The notes under the pieces were generated by a model. That model saw only the letters and a list, made by a program, of their open reading frames with translations. It was not told the DNA's origin and did not search any database. A DNA stretch of 64,000 nucleotides. It comes from Paucibacter sp. DJ2R-2 (GTDB lineage: Bacteria > Pseudomonadota > Gammaproteobacteria > Burkholderiales > Burkholderiaceae_C). The position numbers and the translations under genes are program-made. Below are positions 1 through 8,913 of this stretch, piece after piece; position 1 is the stretch's first letter; each line of letters opens with the position of its first letter. The DNA is taken from the NCBI RefSeq assembly GCF_025717675.1, contig NZ_JAJIRT010000013.1, positions 98,309 through 162,308 of the forward strand, given 5' to 3'.

Positions 1-1044
1 CAGGGCGGCTACACGCAAGTCTGCGAGTTCCACTACCTGCAGCATCAGGAAGACGGCAGCGCCTACCCCGACGAGCTGGCCATGAGTTGGGCCTTGGCCG
101 ACGCAGCCGCCGAGGTGGGCCTGGGCCTGACCTTGCTGCCGGTGCTGTATGCCCATGCCGGCTTTGCCGAGCCGGCTCTGCGCCGCGATCAGCGCCGCTT
201 CGCCACCGATGCGGCCTGGGTCTGGCGCGCCAGCGAACGCATCCGCGCCGCCGGCCGGCCGCTGCTCAATGCCGGCGTGGCCCTGCATTCCCTGCGTGCC
301 GCCCATGCCGGCGACATCCAGGAGCTGCAAGCCCTGGTTGGCGATGCCGACATCCCGATTCACATCCACATTTCAGAGCAGCAGCAGGAGGTGCGCGACT
401 GCCTGGCCGCCACCGGCCAGCGGCCCATGCAGCTGCTGTGCAACGACTTCCTGCCCGACCGGCGTTGGCATCTGGTTCATGCCACCCACAGCACGCCCGA
501 GGAGATCGCTCAGGTGGCGGCTGCGGGTGCCTCGGTGGTGATCTGCCCCGGCACCGAGGGCAATCTCGGTGACGGCCTCTGCGATCTTTCGGGCTGGCTG
601 GAGGCCGGTGTGCCCATCAGCATTGCCTCGGACAGCCATGTCACTCGCAACTGGGTGGAGGAGCTGCGCTGGCTGGAGTACGGCCAGCGCCTGGGCCTGC
701 AGCAGCGCAATGTGGCGGCGGCCCCAGGCCGCGAGCCCAGCACGGCTGCGCGCCTGTTCGAAGCGGCGCGCAAGGGCAGCGCGGCACCGGCCGGATTCAA
801 GCAATGGGGCCTGGAGAAGGGAGCCCGGGCTGACTTTTTGGTCCTGGACCCTTTGGCCAGCGGCGTCGCCGGTTTGCCGGCCGATTCGGTCTTGGACGGC
901 CTGGTCTTTGCGTCCCAGGGTCAGGTCTTGCGTGAAGTCTATGTGGCGGGCTGCCTGCGTTGGCAGCCGACGCATCCCTTGGCGCCATCGGGCCAGAGCG
1001 CCGTGACCGAGCGGTTCATCCGTACCATGCGAGCGCTTGTTTGA
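1..1044 (+). CDS. hutF: formimidoylglutamate deiminase HutF (3' part)
   Basis: C-terminal three quarters of an amidohydrolase-superfamily enzyme that deaminates N-formimino-L-glutamate to N-formyl-glutamate in the five-step histidine degradation pathway. The reading frame is open from base 1, so the start lies outside the window. Visible family features are GYTQVCEFHYLHH-like text at the first residues, the metal/substrate motif HIHISEQ, a conserved His in HLVHATH, and SDSHVTRNWVEELRWLEYGQRL near the active-site aspartate (split here as SDSHV and EELRWLEYGQRL). The subfamily-typical C-terminus ending RTMRALV is complete. HutG or other hut genes are not seen downstream; the next gene is a chemoreceptor. 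Confident on family, slightly less on exact substrate. Confidence 0.87.
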   Translation, partial: QGGYTQVCEFHYLQHQEDGSAYPDELAMSWALADAAAEVGLGLTLLPVLYAHAGFAEPALRRDQRRFATDAAWVWRASERIRAAGRPLLNAGVALHSLRAAHAGDIQELQALVGDADIPIHIHISEQQQEVRDCLAATGQRPMQLLCNDFLPDRRWHLVHATHSTPEEIAQVAAAGASVVICPGTEGNLGDGLCDLSGWLEAGVPISIASDSHVTRNWVEELRWLEYGQRLGLQQRNVAAAPGREPSTAARLFEAARKGSAAPAGFKQWGLEKGARADFLVLDPLASGVAGLPADSVLDGLVFASQGQVLREVYVAGCLRWQPTHPLAPSGQSAVTERFIRTMRALV

Positions 1045-1177
1045 TCCAGGGCTGAGCCGCCCCCGGCTCTTGCTCATGTTGCAATTTGGGAGATTTCACC
1101 CTTGCTTTTAACTTCTGTGCGAACAGCGTTTCGAATATATTGAGTGCTCAAGGGGGCTGTCACCCCAGGAGCCGACG

Positions 1178-2731
1178 ATGCTGAATCTGCAGGATTTCAC
1201 GGTGCGCGCCCGCTTGTATGCCTTGGCCGGCATTTCGATGTTGATGTTGATGGTTGTCGGGGGCACAGGGCTTTACAGCCTGAATGCATCCACCGACGCA
1301 TTCAAGCACTTTGTCGACAACGACAACCAGTCTTTGGTCTATGTCTCGACCATGCGCGCCGAAGCCGGCAATTTGCGCCGCTACGAGAAGGACATGGTCA
1401 TCAATCTTGAAGATTCTGCGGCCATTGAGAAGTACCGGGTCGATTGGCGCAAGGCTTATGACCGCTTCGTCAAGGCCGAGCAAGAACTCGCGAAATTGGA
1501 ACTTCCTCCGGCCGAGCAGCAACTGAACAAGGCTATCGACGAGGGCTTGAGAGCTTACAAGTCCGAGATGGACCTCTTCATGGGCAAAGTGGGTGAAAAG
1601 GCTTTCGCTGACCCGGCTTCTGCAAACAAGGCCTTGGGCGCCGCGAAGAAGGCAATTCGCCCGATGGAAGAGAAATTGGCCGAGTTGGTGGCCGCCATTG
1701 ACAAGGATGCCGATGAAGGGGTGGTTGAGATTGCCGCCCATGAAAAACGCATTCGGATGAGCTTGATCTTCATTTCGCTGGGTAGCTTGGCCTTGATTGG
1801 CTTTTATACGGCGTTCAATATCCGTTCCATTCTTCAGCCTTTGAGCGAGGTGCAGCAGTCGGCGGAGCGAATTGCAGGGCAAGACTTGAGCGAGGATATC
1901 CGCCCGCACGGACAGTGCGAAACCGGTGACTTGATGCGCGGCGTCAAGGCCATGCAGGATTCGCTGCGAGAGGTGGTCGGCAATGTGCGCAATGCCACCG
2001 ACAGCATCGCTACCGCAGCGGCCGAGGTGTCGGCCGGTGGGCATGATCTCAGCCACCGCACCGAGCAGGCCGCCTCCAATCTGGAGGAGACCGCTTCGGC
2101 AATGGAAGAGCTGACGGCGAGCGTCAAACATAACGCTGATTCGGCGCGGCAGGCGAATCAACTCGCCACCGAGGCCGCCGGTGTTGCTCAGCGTGGTGGC
2201 GAGGTGGTGGGCGAGGTGGTCAGCACCATGAGCCGCATCAGCGCTTCATCCAACAAGATCAGCGACATCATCTCCACCATCGACGGCATTGCCTTCCAGA
2301 CCAATATCCTGGCGCTGAATGCTGCAGTGGAAGCTGCGCGGGCCGGTGAACAAGGCCGAGGCTTCGCAGTGGTGGCCAGTGAGGTGCGCTCTTTGGCGCA
2401 GCGCTCGGCCGAGGCCGCCAAAGAGATCAAGGGCTTGATCACCGCCAGCAGCGAAAGCGTGGAGGCCGGTGCGGCCCTGGTCGAGCGTGCCGGCGGCACC
2501 ATGCAGGAGGTGATTGCCTCGATCAGCCGGGTCAGCAATATCGTGGCCGAAATCAGCCATTCGACGGCCGAGCAGAGCACCGGCATCGGGCAGATCGGCC
2601 AGGCCATCAACCAACTCGACACCATGACGCAGCAAAACGCGGCCCTGGTAGAGCAATCGGCGGCGGCAGCCCAAAGCTTGCAGACCCAGGCCGATGAGTT
2701 GGCCAAATCGGTCGCCGTGTTCAAGCTTTGA
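1178..2731 (+). CDS. methyl-accepting chemotaxis protein
   Basis: 517-residue transmembrane chemoreceptor that signals to CheA/CheW. A first membrane helix lies at about residues 13-33 and a second at about 194-213. Between them is a helical periplasmic domain of four-helix-bundle (4HB_MCP) size. A HAMP domain follows at about 214-266, then the cytoplasmic signalling domain with the near-invariant hairpin ([20 protein letters not shown], about 371-391). The start is supported by AGGAG six bases upstream of the ATG. It is followed at 55 bp by a histidine kinase and then a response regulator on the same strand, so it may share their transcript. No C-terminal CheR pentapeptide is present. The ligand cannot be told from sequence. 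Confidence 0.94.
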   Translation: MLNLQDFTVRARLYALAGISMLMLMVVGGTGLYSLNASTDAFKHFVDNDNQSLVYVSTMRAEAGNLRRYEKDMVINLEDSAAIEKYRVDWRKAYDRFVKAEQELAKLELPPAEQQLNKAIDEGLRAYKSEMDLFMGKVGEKAFADPASANKALGAAKKAIRPMEEKLAELVAAIDKDADEGVVEIAAHEKRIRMSLIFISLGSLALIGFYTAFNIRSILQPLSEVQQSAERIAGQDLSEDIRPHGQCETGDLMRGVKAMQDSLREVVGNVRNATDSIATAAAEVSAGGHDLSHRTEQAASNLEETASAMEELTASVKHNADSARQANQLATEAAGVAQRGGEVVGEVVSTMSRISASSNKISDIISTIDGIAFQTNILALNAAVEAARAGEQGRGFAVVASEVRSLAQRSAEAAKEIKGLITASSESVEAGAALVERAGGTMQEVIASISRVSNIVAEISHSTAEQSTGIGQIGQAINQLDTMTQQNAALVEQSAAAAQSLQTQADELAKSVAVFKL

Positions 2732-2786
2732 GGCTAGGCCCTCGGGGCAAGTACTCCCTGCGGCCTGAGCCGAGCAAAGCCCGGCC

Positions 2787-4250
2787 ATGAGCCAAGCCGC
2801 CAAACAGATCTTCCGGAACCTGTTGCTGATCGCCGCGCTGGCGTTTGGCTTGATTGGCGGCGCCACCTTGTATGGTGGCCATGGGCTTTGGAAGGCGCTG
2901 GAGCGCTTCAGCCAGGAAGCCTTGCCGGATCACGACCGTGCCGAGCGGGCGCTGGATGTGGCCATCGAGTTCAAGTGGCAGGTGCAGGAGTGGAAGAACC
3001 TGCTCTTGCGCAGCAGCGATGCAGCCAGTTCGGCCGAGCACTGGCAGGCGGTGCTGGCGCGTCAACAAGCGGTGCAGTCTGGCTTGCAGGCGCTGCGTGC
3101 CGCCGCAGCGGAAGCGGACCGCAGTGCCATCGACGCGGCGATCCAATCGCATCTGGCGCTGAGCCAGGTGTATGCCCAGGCCCGCGTGCGGTTTGAGGCC
3201 GATGGTTTTCGGCCGCAACAAACCGACGCGTCGATCCGAGGGGCTGATCGACCATTGCTGGCAGCACTGGAGCTCATTTCTGACCGTGCTGCCGAGCGCG
3301 CCAAACGTACCGATGCCGAAGCCGAGGCGAGCGCAAAGCGCGCCATCACGCTGGCCTTGCTCGGCCTGGCGGCGGGCTTGCTGGGCGGCATGACGACGTT
3401 TTTCGTGATGATTCGTCGCGCTGTGCTGCGCCCCACCGAAAGAGTGTTCACGCAGTTGGCCGCCACCTCGGAGTTGCTGGTGCAGTCCGAACGCATGGCC
3501 AGTCTGGGCGGCATGGTGGCCGGCGTGGCCCATGAGATCAACACACCGGTGGGCATCAGCCTGACCTGTGCGACCACCTTGCAGCAAGCGACCCAAGACG
3601 TCAGCAACCAGATGGCGGCAGGGACGATCAAAAAGCAGGCCTTGCAGGACTATCTGAAATTGGCGGGCGAATGCACCGATTTGCTGGCCTCCAATGCGAA
3701 CCGGGTGGCCAAGCTGGTCCGCAGTTTCAAGCAGGTGGCGGTGGATCAGACCAGCGAAGCGCGCCGCAGGTTCCTCTTGCGGGCCTATATCCTGGAGGTG
3801 ATTCAAAGCCTGCAGGGCGAGCTCAAGCGCAGCGCCCTGCAGATTGAAGTTCACTGCCCAGATGGCATTGAAATGGACAGCTACCCCGGCGCATTGGCTC
3901 AGGTTCTGACCAATTTGCTGCTGAACGTCCAACGCCATGCCTTTGACGAAGGCCAAGCGGGTTCGGTTTCGATCGAGATCTTGCAGGTCGGCGAACAGCT
4001 GGAGTTGGTGTTCACCGATACGGGGCGCGGCATTGCGCCCGAGCATTTGGACAAGGTTTTCGATCCCTTCTTCACCACCCAGCGTCATGCCGGTGGCAGC
4101 GGCTTGGGTCTGAATATCGTCTACAACCTGTTGACCAACACGCTCGCAGGCCAGGTGCGTTTGCGCAGCCAATTGGGCCAGGGCACGCAGTTTTTGATCA
4201 GCCTGCCGCGGGTGACGCCCGAGGCAGCAAAGCGGCCTGCCGGCACCTGA
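2787..4250 (+). CDS. membrane sensor histidine kinase
   Basis: 487-residue two-component sensor kinase. One membrane helix lies at about residues 12-32 and a second at about 186-208, bracketing a roughly 150-residue helical periplasmic region with no recognisable named domain. The phosphoacceptor box is AHEINTPVG (His near 248), the HEINTP variety found in kinases paired with DUF3369 regulators. The ATPase domain runs about 360-480 with DTGRGIAPEHLDKVFDPFF and GGSGLGLNIVYNLL. The gene for the likely partner regulator starts 33 bp downstream, and a chemoreceptor gene lies 55 bp upstream. The start is the first ATG after the upstream stop; its Shine-Dalgarno sequence is weak, so the exact start is uncertain by a few codons. 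Confidence 0.92.
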   Translation: MSQAAKQIFRNLLLIAALAFGLIGGATLYGGHGLWKALERFSQEALPDHDRAERALDVAIEFKWQVQEWKNLLLRSSDAASSAEHWQAVLARQQAVQSGLQALRAAAAEADRSAIDAAIQSHLALSQVYAQARVRFEADGFRPQQTDASIRGADRPLLAALELISDRAAERAKRTDAEAEASAKRAITLALLGLAAGLLGGMTTFFVMIRRAVLRPTERVFTQLAATSELLVQSERMASLGGMVAGVAHEINTPVGISLTCATTLQQATQDVSNQMAAGTIKKQALQDYLKLAGECTDLLASNANRVAKLVRSFKQVAVDQTSEARRRFLLRAYILEVIQSLQGELKRSALQIEVHCPDGIEMDSYPGALAQVLTNLLLNVQRHAFDEGQAGSVSIEILQVGEQLELVFTDTGRGIAPEHLDKVFDPFFTTQRHAGGSGLGLNIVYNLLTNTLAGQVRLRSQLGQGTQFLISLPRVTPEAAKRPAGT

Positions 4251-4283
4251 CCCTTCGAACCCACTGGAAGAGCTCACAGCATC

Positions 4284-5447
4284 ATGACAACAGCGCCCCC
4301 CGCTCCATCCGATGACGAGGTTTGGCTGCTGGATGATGATCCGGCAGCGGCAGCAAGCCGGGCGCTGGAGCTGGCTCCATGGCGGGTGCTGATCGTCGAT
4401 GATGAACCCGACATCCACGCGGCGACCCGGCTGGCCTTGAGCCAGGTGATGTACAAGGGCCGAGGCTTGCAGATGCTCTCGGCGTACTCGGCACGGGAGG
4501 GCGTGATGACCATGCGGCGAGAGGCCGATATCGCGCTGGTGCTGCTGGACGTGGTGATGGAAACCGACGACGCCGGTCTGCGAATGGCGAGGCAGATCCG
4601 CGATGAATTGGGCAATACCTTGTCGCGCATCGTGCTGCGCACCGGCCAGCCGGGTCAGGCGCCTGAGACCGATGTGATCGTGCAGTACGACATCAACGAC
4701 TACAAGTGCAAGACCGATCTGAGCCAGCAAAAGCTCTTCACCACGGTCATTGCTTCACTCCGGACCTATGAGAGCTTGGTGATGATCGAGCGCAACCGGC
4801 GCGGCTTGGAGCGCATTCTGGATGCCTCAACCGATCTGTATCACGTGCGCTCCTTGCGAGAGTTCGCCTCCGGCGTGTTGAACCAGGTCAGCGCGATCTT
4901 GGATGTAGGGGCGGACGGGGTGCTCTGCCTACGTCGCGGCAGTGCGGCGGATGAGCCCGCCATTGTGGTGATGGCCTCGACCGGCAGCTACGCGGCCCTG
5001 AGCAGCATGGGCGAGGTGGCGGCAAACGCACCCTTGGATGCGGCCATCCAGCGGGCCTTCAAGGAGCGCAGCAGCCGCTTTGAACACCCCTTGGATGTGC
5101 TCTATGTGGGCACGCCCGAGGGACATGACTTTGTGATCTTGGTATCGCCGCCCTGGCCTTTGGCGGAGCCGCAGCGCAGCTTGTTGGAATTGTTTTGCGG
5201 CAAGATCGCCTGGGCCTTTGACAATCTGCAGCAGTTCGAATCGGTGCAGCAGGCGCAGCTCGAATTCATCCGTGCTGTCTTGGAATTGTTCGAGGCCATG
5301 CAGGCCCGCAACAGCTCTGCAGTGGCTGCGCCTTTGAGTCGGGTGCTGCCACATCTGTCGGCGCAGAGCGGCCGCTCCTTTGACACGGCCGCCTTGACCC
5401 AGGCCCTGCAACAAGGCGCTGAACGGAGCAGCGCCGGGCCAGTCTGA
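4284..5447 (+). CDS. response regulator with DUF3369 domain
   Basis: 387-residue soluble protein. A receiver domain occupies about residues 33-160: acidic pair in LIVDDEPDIHAATR, phosphoacceptor Asp in LVLLDVVMETDD, and a conserved Lys region near DYKCKTDLSQ. A DUF3369 sensory region follows at about 170-330 (ESLVMIERNRRGLERILDAS and HVRSLREFASGVL). In many DUF3369 regulators this architecture continues into an HD-GYP phosphodiesterase. Here the chain ends after about 60 further residues with no HD or GYP motif, so any output must be by protein contact or through DUF3369 itself. It is 33 bp downstream of the kinase and is presumably phosphorylated by it. It converges with the S10 peptidase gene, stop codons 15 bp apart. 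Confidence 0.9.
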   Translation: MTTAPPAPSDDEVWLLDDDPAAAASRALELAPWRVLIVDDEPDIHAATRLALSQVMYKGRGLQMLSAYSAREGVMTMRREADIALVLLDVVMETDDAGLRMARQIRDELGNTLSRIVLRTGQPGQAPETDVIVQYDINDYKCKTDLSQQKLFTTVIASLRTYESLVMIERNRRGLERILDASTDLYHVRSLREFASGVLNQVSAILDVGADGVLCLRRGSAADEPAIVVMASTGSYAALSSMGEVAANAPLDAAIQRAFKERSSRFEHPLDVLYVGTPEGHDFVILVSPPWPLAEPQRSLLELFCGKIAWAFDNLQQFESVQQAQLEFIRAVLELFEAMQARNSSAVAAPLSRVLPHLSAQSGRSFDTAALTQALQQGAERSSAGPV

Positions 5448-5462
5448 CTGTTTGCGCTTCAG

Positions 5463-7007
5463 TCAACGCGGGCTGGCGCGCACAAAGTCGCGCAGCTCGG
5501 CCGCCATGCGCTCCAGCGAAGGCCGGTGGATGTACATCATGTGCCCGGCCTCGAAATAGCTGACCTGCACATTGTTCTGCAAGCTGCCGTGCAGGCCCAG
5601 GTGGCTGAGCGTGTAGTCGCCGGCGGCGTGCGGTGTGGCCAGGTCGTAGTAGCCGCTGGCCACATAGATGCGCATGTCCGGGTTGGCGTGCATGGCGCGG
5701 CGCAGGCTGTCGCCGACATTGACGTACTTGCCCTCGAAGCCCTTCCAGGCCCAGGTGTTCCAGAGGGGCGCGATCACCAGATAGGGCGCGTCGCTCTCGT
5801 ACTTCAGCTTCTCGCGCAGCACGCGGTTGATGCCCACGGCATAGGCGCCGACCAGATTGTTCATGCCAGCGTCGTCTTCTGGGTGCTCGCCGGCGTCGTC
5901 GCGGTCCAGGCCCAGGAAGCGGCTGTCCAGTCGGCCCACGGTCTGGCCTCGTTCGCGCAGCAGTTCCTTGAAAAAGCGGAATTCCGTCGGCCGCAGGTCG
6001 CAGCGCAGCAAATAGGCCACGCTCAGGCCGCTGTAGCTGGACAGCGTTTCGGCCACCTTCTGGCGGCGCTCTGCGCTCAGCCGTGAACCCTGCATCAGGG
6101 CCAGCCAGTACTCGCCGTTGGCGAATTCTTCAGCTTCGCTGACGACTTGCTTCAGCGGCTTCTTTTGCTGGGCAGGTTTCAAGGCCTTGTGGTACCAGGC
6201 TGTGGCCGCATAGGTGGGCAGGAAGAGCGGGAAGGGCAGTTCATTGCCGTGGTCGAAGCCCAGGGTTTGGAAGTCCACGGCCATGGACACCAGCATCAGG
6301 CCATTGAGGTGGATGTTGTGCTTGTCCTGGAGGTGGCGCGAGAGCCCGGCCGCGCGGGTGGTGCCATAGCTTTCGCCGATCAGGTACTTGGGGCTGGCCC
6401 AGCGACCGTAGCGGTTCAGGTAGAGGCGGATGAACTCGCCCACGGCGTCGAGGTCGCGTTGGTACTCGTGGTACTCGGCCAGCTTCTCGCCCTCTGCCAC
6501 CAGCGAGTGGCCGGTGCCCACCGGGTCGATGAAGACCAGGTCGGAGTCGGTCAACAGGGTGAACTCGTTGTCGCTCAAGGCATAGGGCGGTGCGCCGCAC
6601 TGGCCCATGTCATCGGTCGGTACACGCTGCGGTCCCAGCAGGCCCAGGTGCAGCCAGACGCTCGAAGAGCCCGGCCCACCGTTGAAACTGAAGGTCAGGG
6701 GCCGAGTTTCGGCCGTCGCCGATTTTTTGCCCGAAGCCTTGAGCGTGTAGGCCACAAAGAACACGCTGGCCCGGGTTTTCTTGCCTTTGAACTGGCCCTT
6801 GTGGGCGCCCTCGGCCTCGCTGTGCACTTCTTGCAGCAGCAAGGTGCCGCAGGTGGCGGTGTATTCCAGCGTGCGCTTGCCGAGCACCAGCTTGTGCTCG
6901 GTGACGACCAGATGTTCAACCGGCGGCTTGTGCACCGTGTCGCTGCTGGAGGCAGCGTTCTTGCCGTCCGACGGGGCTTTGGAAGAGGGGTGATCGGCCG
7001 AGGACAT
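5463..7007 (-). CDS. S10-family serine carboxypeptidase-like peptidase
   Basis: 514-residue alpha/beta-hydrolase fold protein of the serine carboxypeptidase family. Family marks are the oxyanion region FNGGPGSSSVWLHLG, the nucleophile motif GESYGTTRAAG, the Asp region ASGYYDLATPHAAGDY and the His in FEAGHMMYIHRPS near the C-terminus. I start it at the ATG of MSSADHPSSK because AAAGGAA sits just upstream; a longer frame adds 42 residues unlike the family. The N-terminal 40 residues are Ser/Lys/Asp-rich with no clear signal peptide, so cellular location is uncertain. It diverges from the DUF429 gene, and the 37-bp gap plus the start of the latter contains a perfect inverted repeat. Confidence 0.88.
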   Translation of the reverse strand: MSSADHPSSKAPSDGKNAASSSDTVHKPPVEHLVVTEHKLVLGKRTLEYTATCGTLLLQEVHSEAEGAHKGQFKGKKTRASVFFVAYTLKASGKKSATAETRPLTFSFNGGPGSSSVWLHLGLLGPQRVPTDDMGQCGAPPYALSDNEFTLLTDSDLVFIDPVGTGHSLVAEGEKLAEYHEYQRDLDAVGEFIRLYLNRYGRWASPKYLIGESYGTTRAAGLSRHLQDKHNIHLNGLMLVSMAVDFQTLGFDHGNELPFPLFLPTYAATAWYHKALKPAQQKKPLKQVVSEAEEFANGEYWLALMQGSRLSAERRQKVAETLSSYSGLSVAYLLRCDLRPTEFRFFKELLRERGQTVGRLDSRFLGLDRDDAGEHPEDDAGMNNLVGAYAVGINRVLREKLKYESDAPYLVIAPLWNTWAWKGFEGKYVNVGDSLRRAMHANPDMRIYVASGYYDLATPHAAGDYTLSHLGLHGSLQNNVQVSYFEAGHMMYIHRPSLERMAAELRDFVRASPR

Positions 7008-7030
7008 GGCTTTCCTTTGCGTGATGTGCT

Positions 7031-7055
7031 CTAGAGTGCGATGCATGCACTCTAG
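7031..7055. promoter_or_regulatory. perfect inverted repeat, candidate operator
   Basis: Two 9-bp arms, CTAGAGTGC and GCACTCTAG, flank the 7-base spacer GATGCAT. The element lies between the divergent S10 peptidase and DUF429 genes and overlaps the chosen DUF429 start codon at 7045. The symmetry and position suggest a binding site for a dimeric repressor controlling one or both genes. No regulator gene is adjacent. Confidence 0.45.
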
Positions 7056-7881
7056 CCTGTCCACACCCGCCACCGACTCCCCCTTGCTGGGGCTTGATTT
7101 CAGCAGCGCACCGACGCGCCGCAAGCCCATCACCGTGGCCCAAGGCCGGCGTCAGGGTCAGGTCTTGCGCCTGGAGGGCTTGCTGGCTTTTGAAAGCTTG
7201 GAGTCGCTTGCGGATTTCCTGCGCCGGCCCGAGCCCTGGTTGGGTGGTTTTGATTTCCCCTTCGGCCTGCCGCGGGAGCTGGTGCAGGCTCTCGGCTGGC
7301 CGCAAGATTGGGCGGCGCTGATGGCGCACTACTGCGGCTTGAGCCGTGCCGAGATCCGCGCCACCTTTGCGGCCTTCTGCGATGCCCGGCCTGCCGGTGG
7401 AAAGTTCGCCCACCGGGCCTGCGACCTGCCAGCCGGTTCATCGCCGAGCATGAAGTGGGTGAACCCACCGGTGGCCTACATGCTCCACGCAGGCGTGCCC
7501 TTGCTGCTGAAGGCCGGCGTGCATCTGCCTGGCTTGCACGCGGGCGACCCCGAGCGCGTTGCACTCGAGGCCTACCCCGGCCTGCTGGCGCGAGAGTGTT
7601 TGGGCCGGCGCAGCTACAAGAGCGACGACCGCGCCAAGCAGACTCCAGATCGCCTGATCGCCCGCAAGGACCTGATCGATGCCCTGGAGCAGGGCCGCAG
7701 CCGCCTGGGCTTGCGCCTCAAGCTCAGCCACGGGCAGCGCGAGGCCCTGATCGACGACGCCAGTGGTGACCGTCTCGATGCCGTGTTATGCCTGATGCAG
7801 GCCGGCTGGGCGCAGACCCAGGCGGGCTACGGGTTGCCGGCCAATTTTGATCCGCTGGAGGGCTGGATCGTCAGCGCCTGA
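7045..7881 (+). CDS. DUF429 domain-containing protein
   Basis: 278-residue protein of the DUF429 family (predicted RNase H-like fold nuclease of unproven function). It begins with the family-typical acidic strand GLDFSSAPTRRKPI, has the second strand WLGGFDFPFGLPRELV, and ends with a conserved block around SGDRLDAVLCLMQAGWA whose Asp matches the expected last acidic residue. The start at 7045 gives a short leader before GLDFSSAP; no good Shine-Dalgarno is present, and the codon lies inside the inverted repeat. An upstream ATG at 7006 would add 13 residues. It runs divergently from the S10 peptidase and converges with arginase. Confidence 0.85.
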   Translation: MHSSLSTPATDSPLLGLDFSSAPTRRKPITVAQGRRQGQVLRLEGLLAFESLESLADFLRRPEPWLGGFDFPFGLPRELVQALGWPQDWAALMAHYCGLSRAEIRATFAAFCDARPAGGKFAHRACDLPAGSSPSMKWVNPPVAYMLHAGVPLLLKAGVHLPGLHAGDPERVALEAYPGLLARECLGRRSYKSDDRAKQTPDRLIARKDLIDALEQGRSRLGLRLKLSHGQREALIDDASGDRLDAVLCLMQAGWAQTQAGYGLPANFDPLEGWIVSA

Positions 7882-7894
7882 GCCTGGGCGCTGC

Positions 7895-7921
7895 TTACTT
7901 GCGCATCAGGGTGGACTTGCC
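7895..7921 (-). pseudogene. vestigial 3' end of a second arginase copy
   Basis: This 27-base stretch encodes GKSTLMRK-stop on the minus strand, the same last eight residues and TAA as the intact arginase ending at 7944. All base differences between the two copies are synonymous (AAG/AAA, TCC/TCG, CTG/TTG, CGC/AGG). The preceding 15 bases continue an open frame (LPAAE) that is unlike the intact gene. It is best read as the tail left behind when one arginase allele or paralogue was replaced or deleted. Confidence 0.55.
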
Positions 7922-7943
7922 TTCTGCCGCAGGCAGGGCAAAC

Positions 7944-8864
7944 TTACTTCCTCATCAAGGTCGATTTGCCAAACAAAGACTCGATCAAGTCCACCGCCAC
8001 CTTGGCCGTCTTGTTCTGCAGGTCCAGGGCCGGGTTCAGCTCCATGACATCCAGCGAGGCCATGAAGCCGGTGTCGGCAATCATTTCCATGCAGAGCTGG
8101 GCTTCGCGGTAGGTCGGGCCGCCGGGCACGGTGGTGCCAACGCCGGGTGCAATGTCGGGGTCGAGGAAGTCGACGTCAAAGCTGACGTGCAAGTGGGTGT
8201 TGGCGTCCAGCGTGGCCAGGGCCAGCTCCATGGTGTGGCGCATGCCCATCTCGTCGATGTAGCGCATGTCGAAGACTTCCAGCTCCTGCTCGTTGACGAA
8301 GCGCTTTTCGCCTGCGTCGACGCTGCGGATGCCGATCTGGCGCACCCACTTAGGGCTGATGGCCGGCACCTTGCCGCCGATCTCGATCAGCTGCTGCGGG
8401 CCGAAGCCGCACAGGCAAGCGACCGGCATGCCGTGGATATTGCCCGACGGGGTGAGGGCGCTGGTGTTGAAGTCGGCATGGGCGTCCAGCCAGAGCACGC
8501 GCAGCTTCTTGCCGACATCGCGGCAGTGGCGAGCCACGGCGCTGATCGAGCCCAGGCCCAGGCAGTGGTCACCGCCGAGCAGGATGGGCATGCGGCCGGT
8601 CTTGAGCTCGGCGTAGACCGCGTCGTGCACGGTCTGGTTCCAGGTCGTGACTTCGTTCAGGTGGCGGTAGCCATCGACCGGCGGCAGCCAGGGGTTGGAC
8701 GGGCCGCTGAGGTTGCCACGGTCCAGCACATCGACGCCGTGGCTCTGCAGCGCTGCGGCCAGGTCGGCCACGCGCAGCGCTTCCGGGCCCATGCTGGCGC
8801 CGCGGGCGCCGGCACCGATGTCGGTGGGCGCGCCGATCAGGGAGACGGATCGAAGTGTGGTCAT
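7944..8864 (-). CDS. rocF: arginase
   Basis: 306-residue ureohydrolase that splits L-arginine into ornithine and urea. All manganese-ligand motifs are present: GGDHCLGLGS, WLDAHADFNT and SFDVDFLDPDIAPG. The N-terminus (VSLIGAPTDIGAGARGASMGPEALR split at its Gly-rich turn) and length match bacterial arginases. It faces the DUF429 gene; a 50-base gap upstream separates it from the LOG gene on the same strand. The stop is followed at once by a degenerate copy of its own last 27 bases. Agmatinase or formiminoglutamase would be alternatives within the superfamily, but the SLIGAPTDIG and STLMRK ends favour arginase. Confidence 0.93.
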   Translation of the reverse strand: MTTLRSVSLIGAPTDIGAGARGASMGPEALRVADLAAALQSHGVDVLDRGNLSGPSNPWLPPVDGYRHLNEVTTWNQTVHDAVYAELKTGRMPILLGGDHCLGLGSISAVARHCRDVGKKLRVLWLDAHADFNTSALTPSGNIHGMPVACLCGFGPQQLIEIGGKVPAISPKWVRQIGIRSVDAGEKRFVNEQELEVFDMRYIDEMGMRHTMELALATLDANTHLHVSFDVDFLDPDIAPGVGTTVPGGPTYREAQLCMEMIADTGFMASLDVMELNPALDLQNKTAKVAVDLIESLFGKSTLMRK

Positions 8865-8913
8865 GTCAGTGGTCCTGTGTTGTTATGGGTTGAAGCAGGG
8901 CGGGAGGGGGAAT

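Noticed and set aside
1049..1075. GAGCCG/CGGCTC hairpin after hutF as a terminator
   Set aside because: The stem is only six pairs and is not followed by a T-run.
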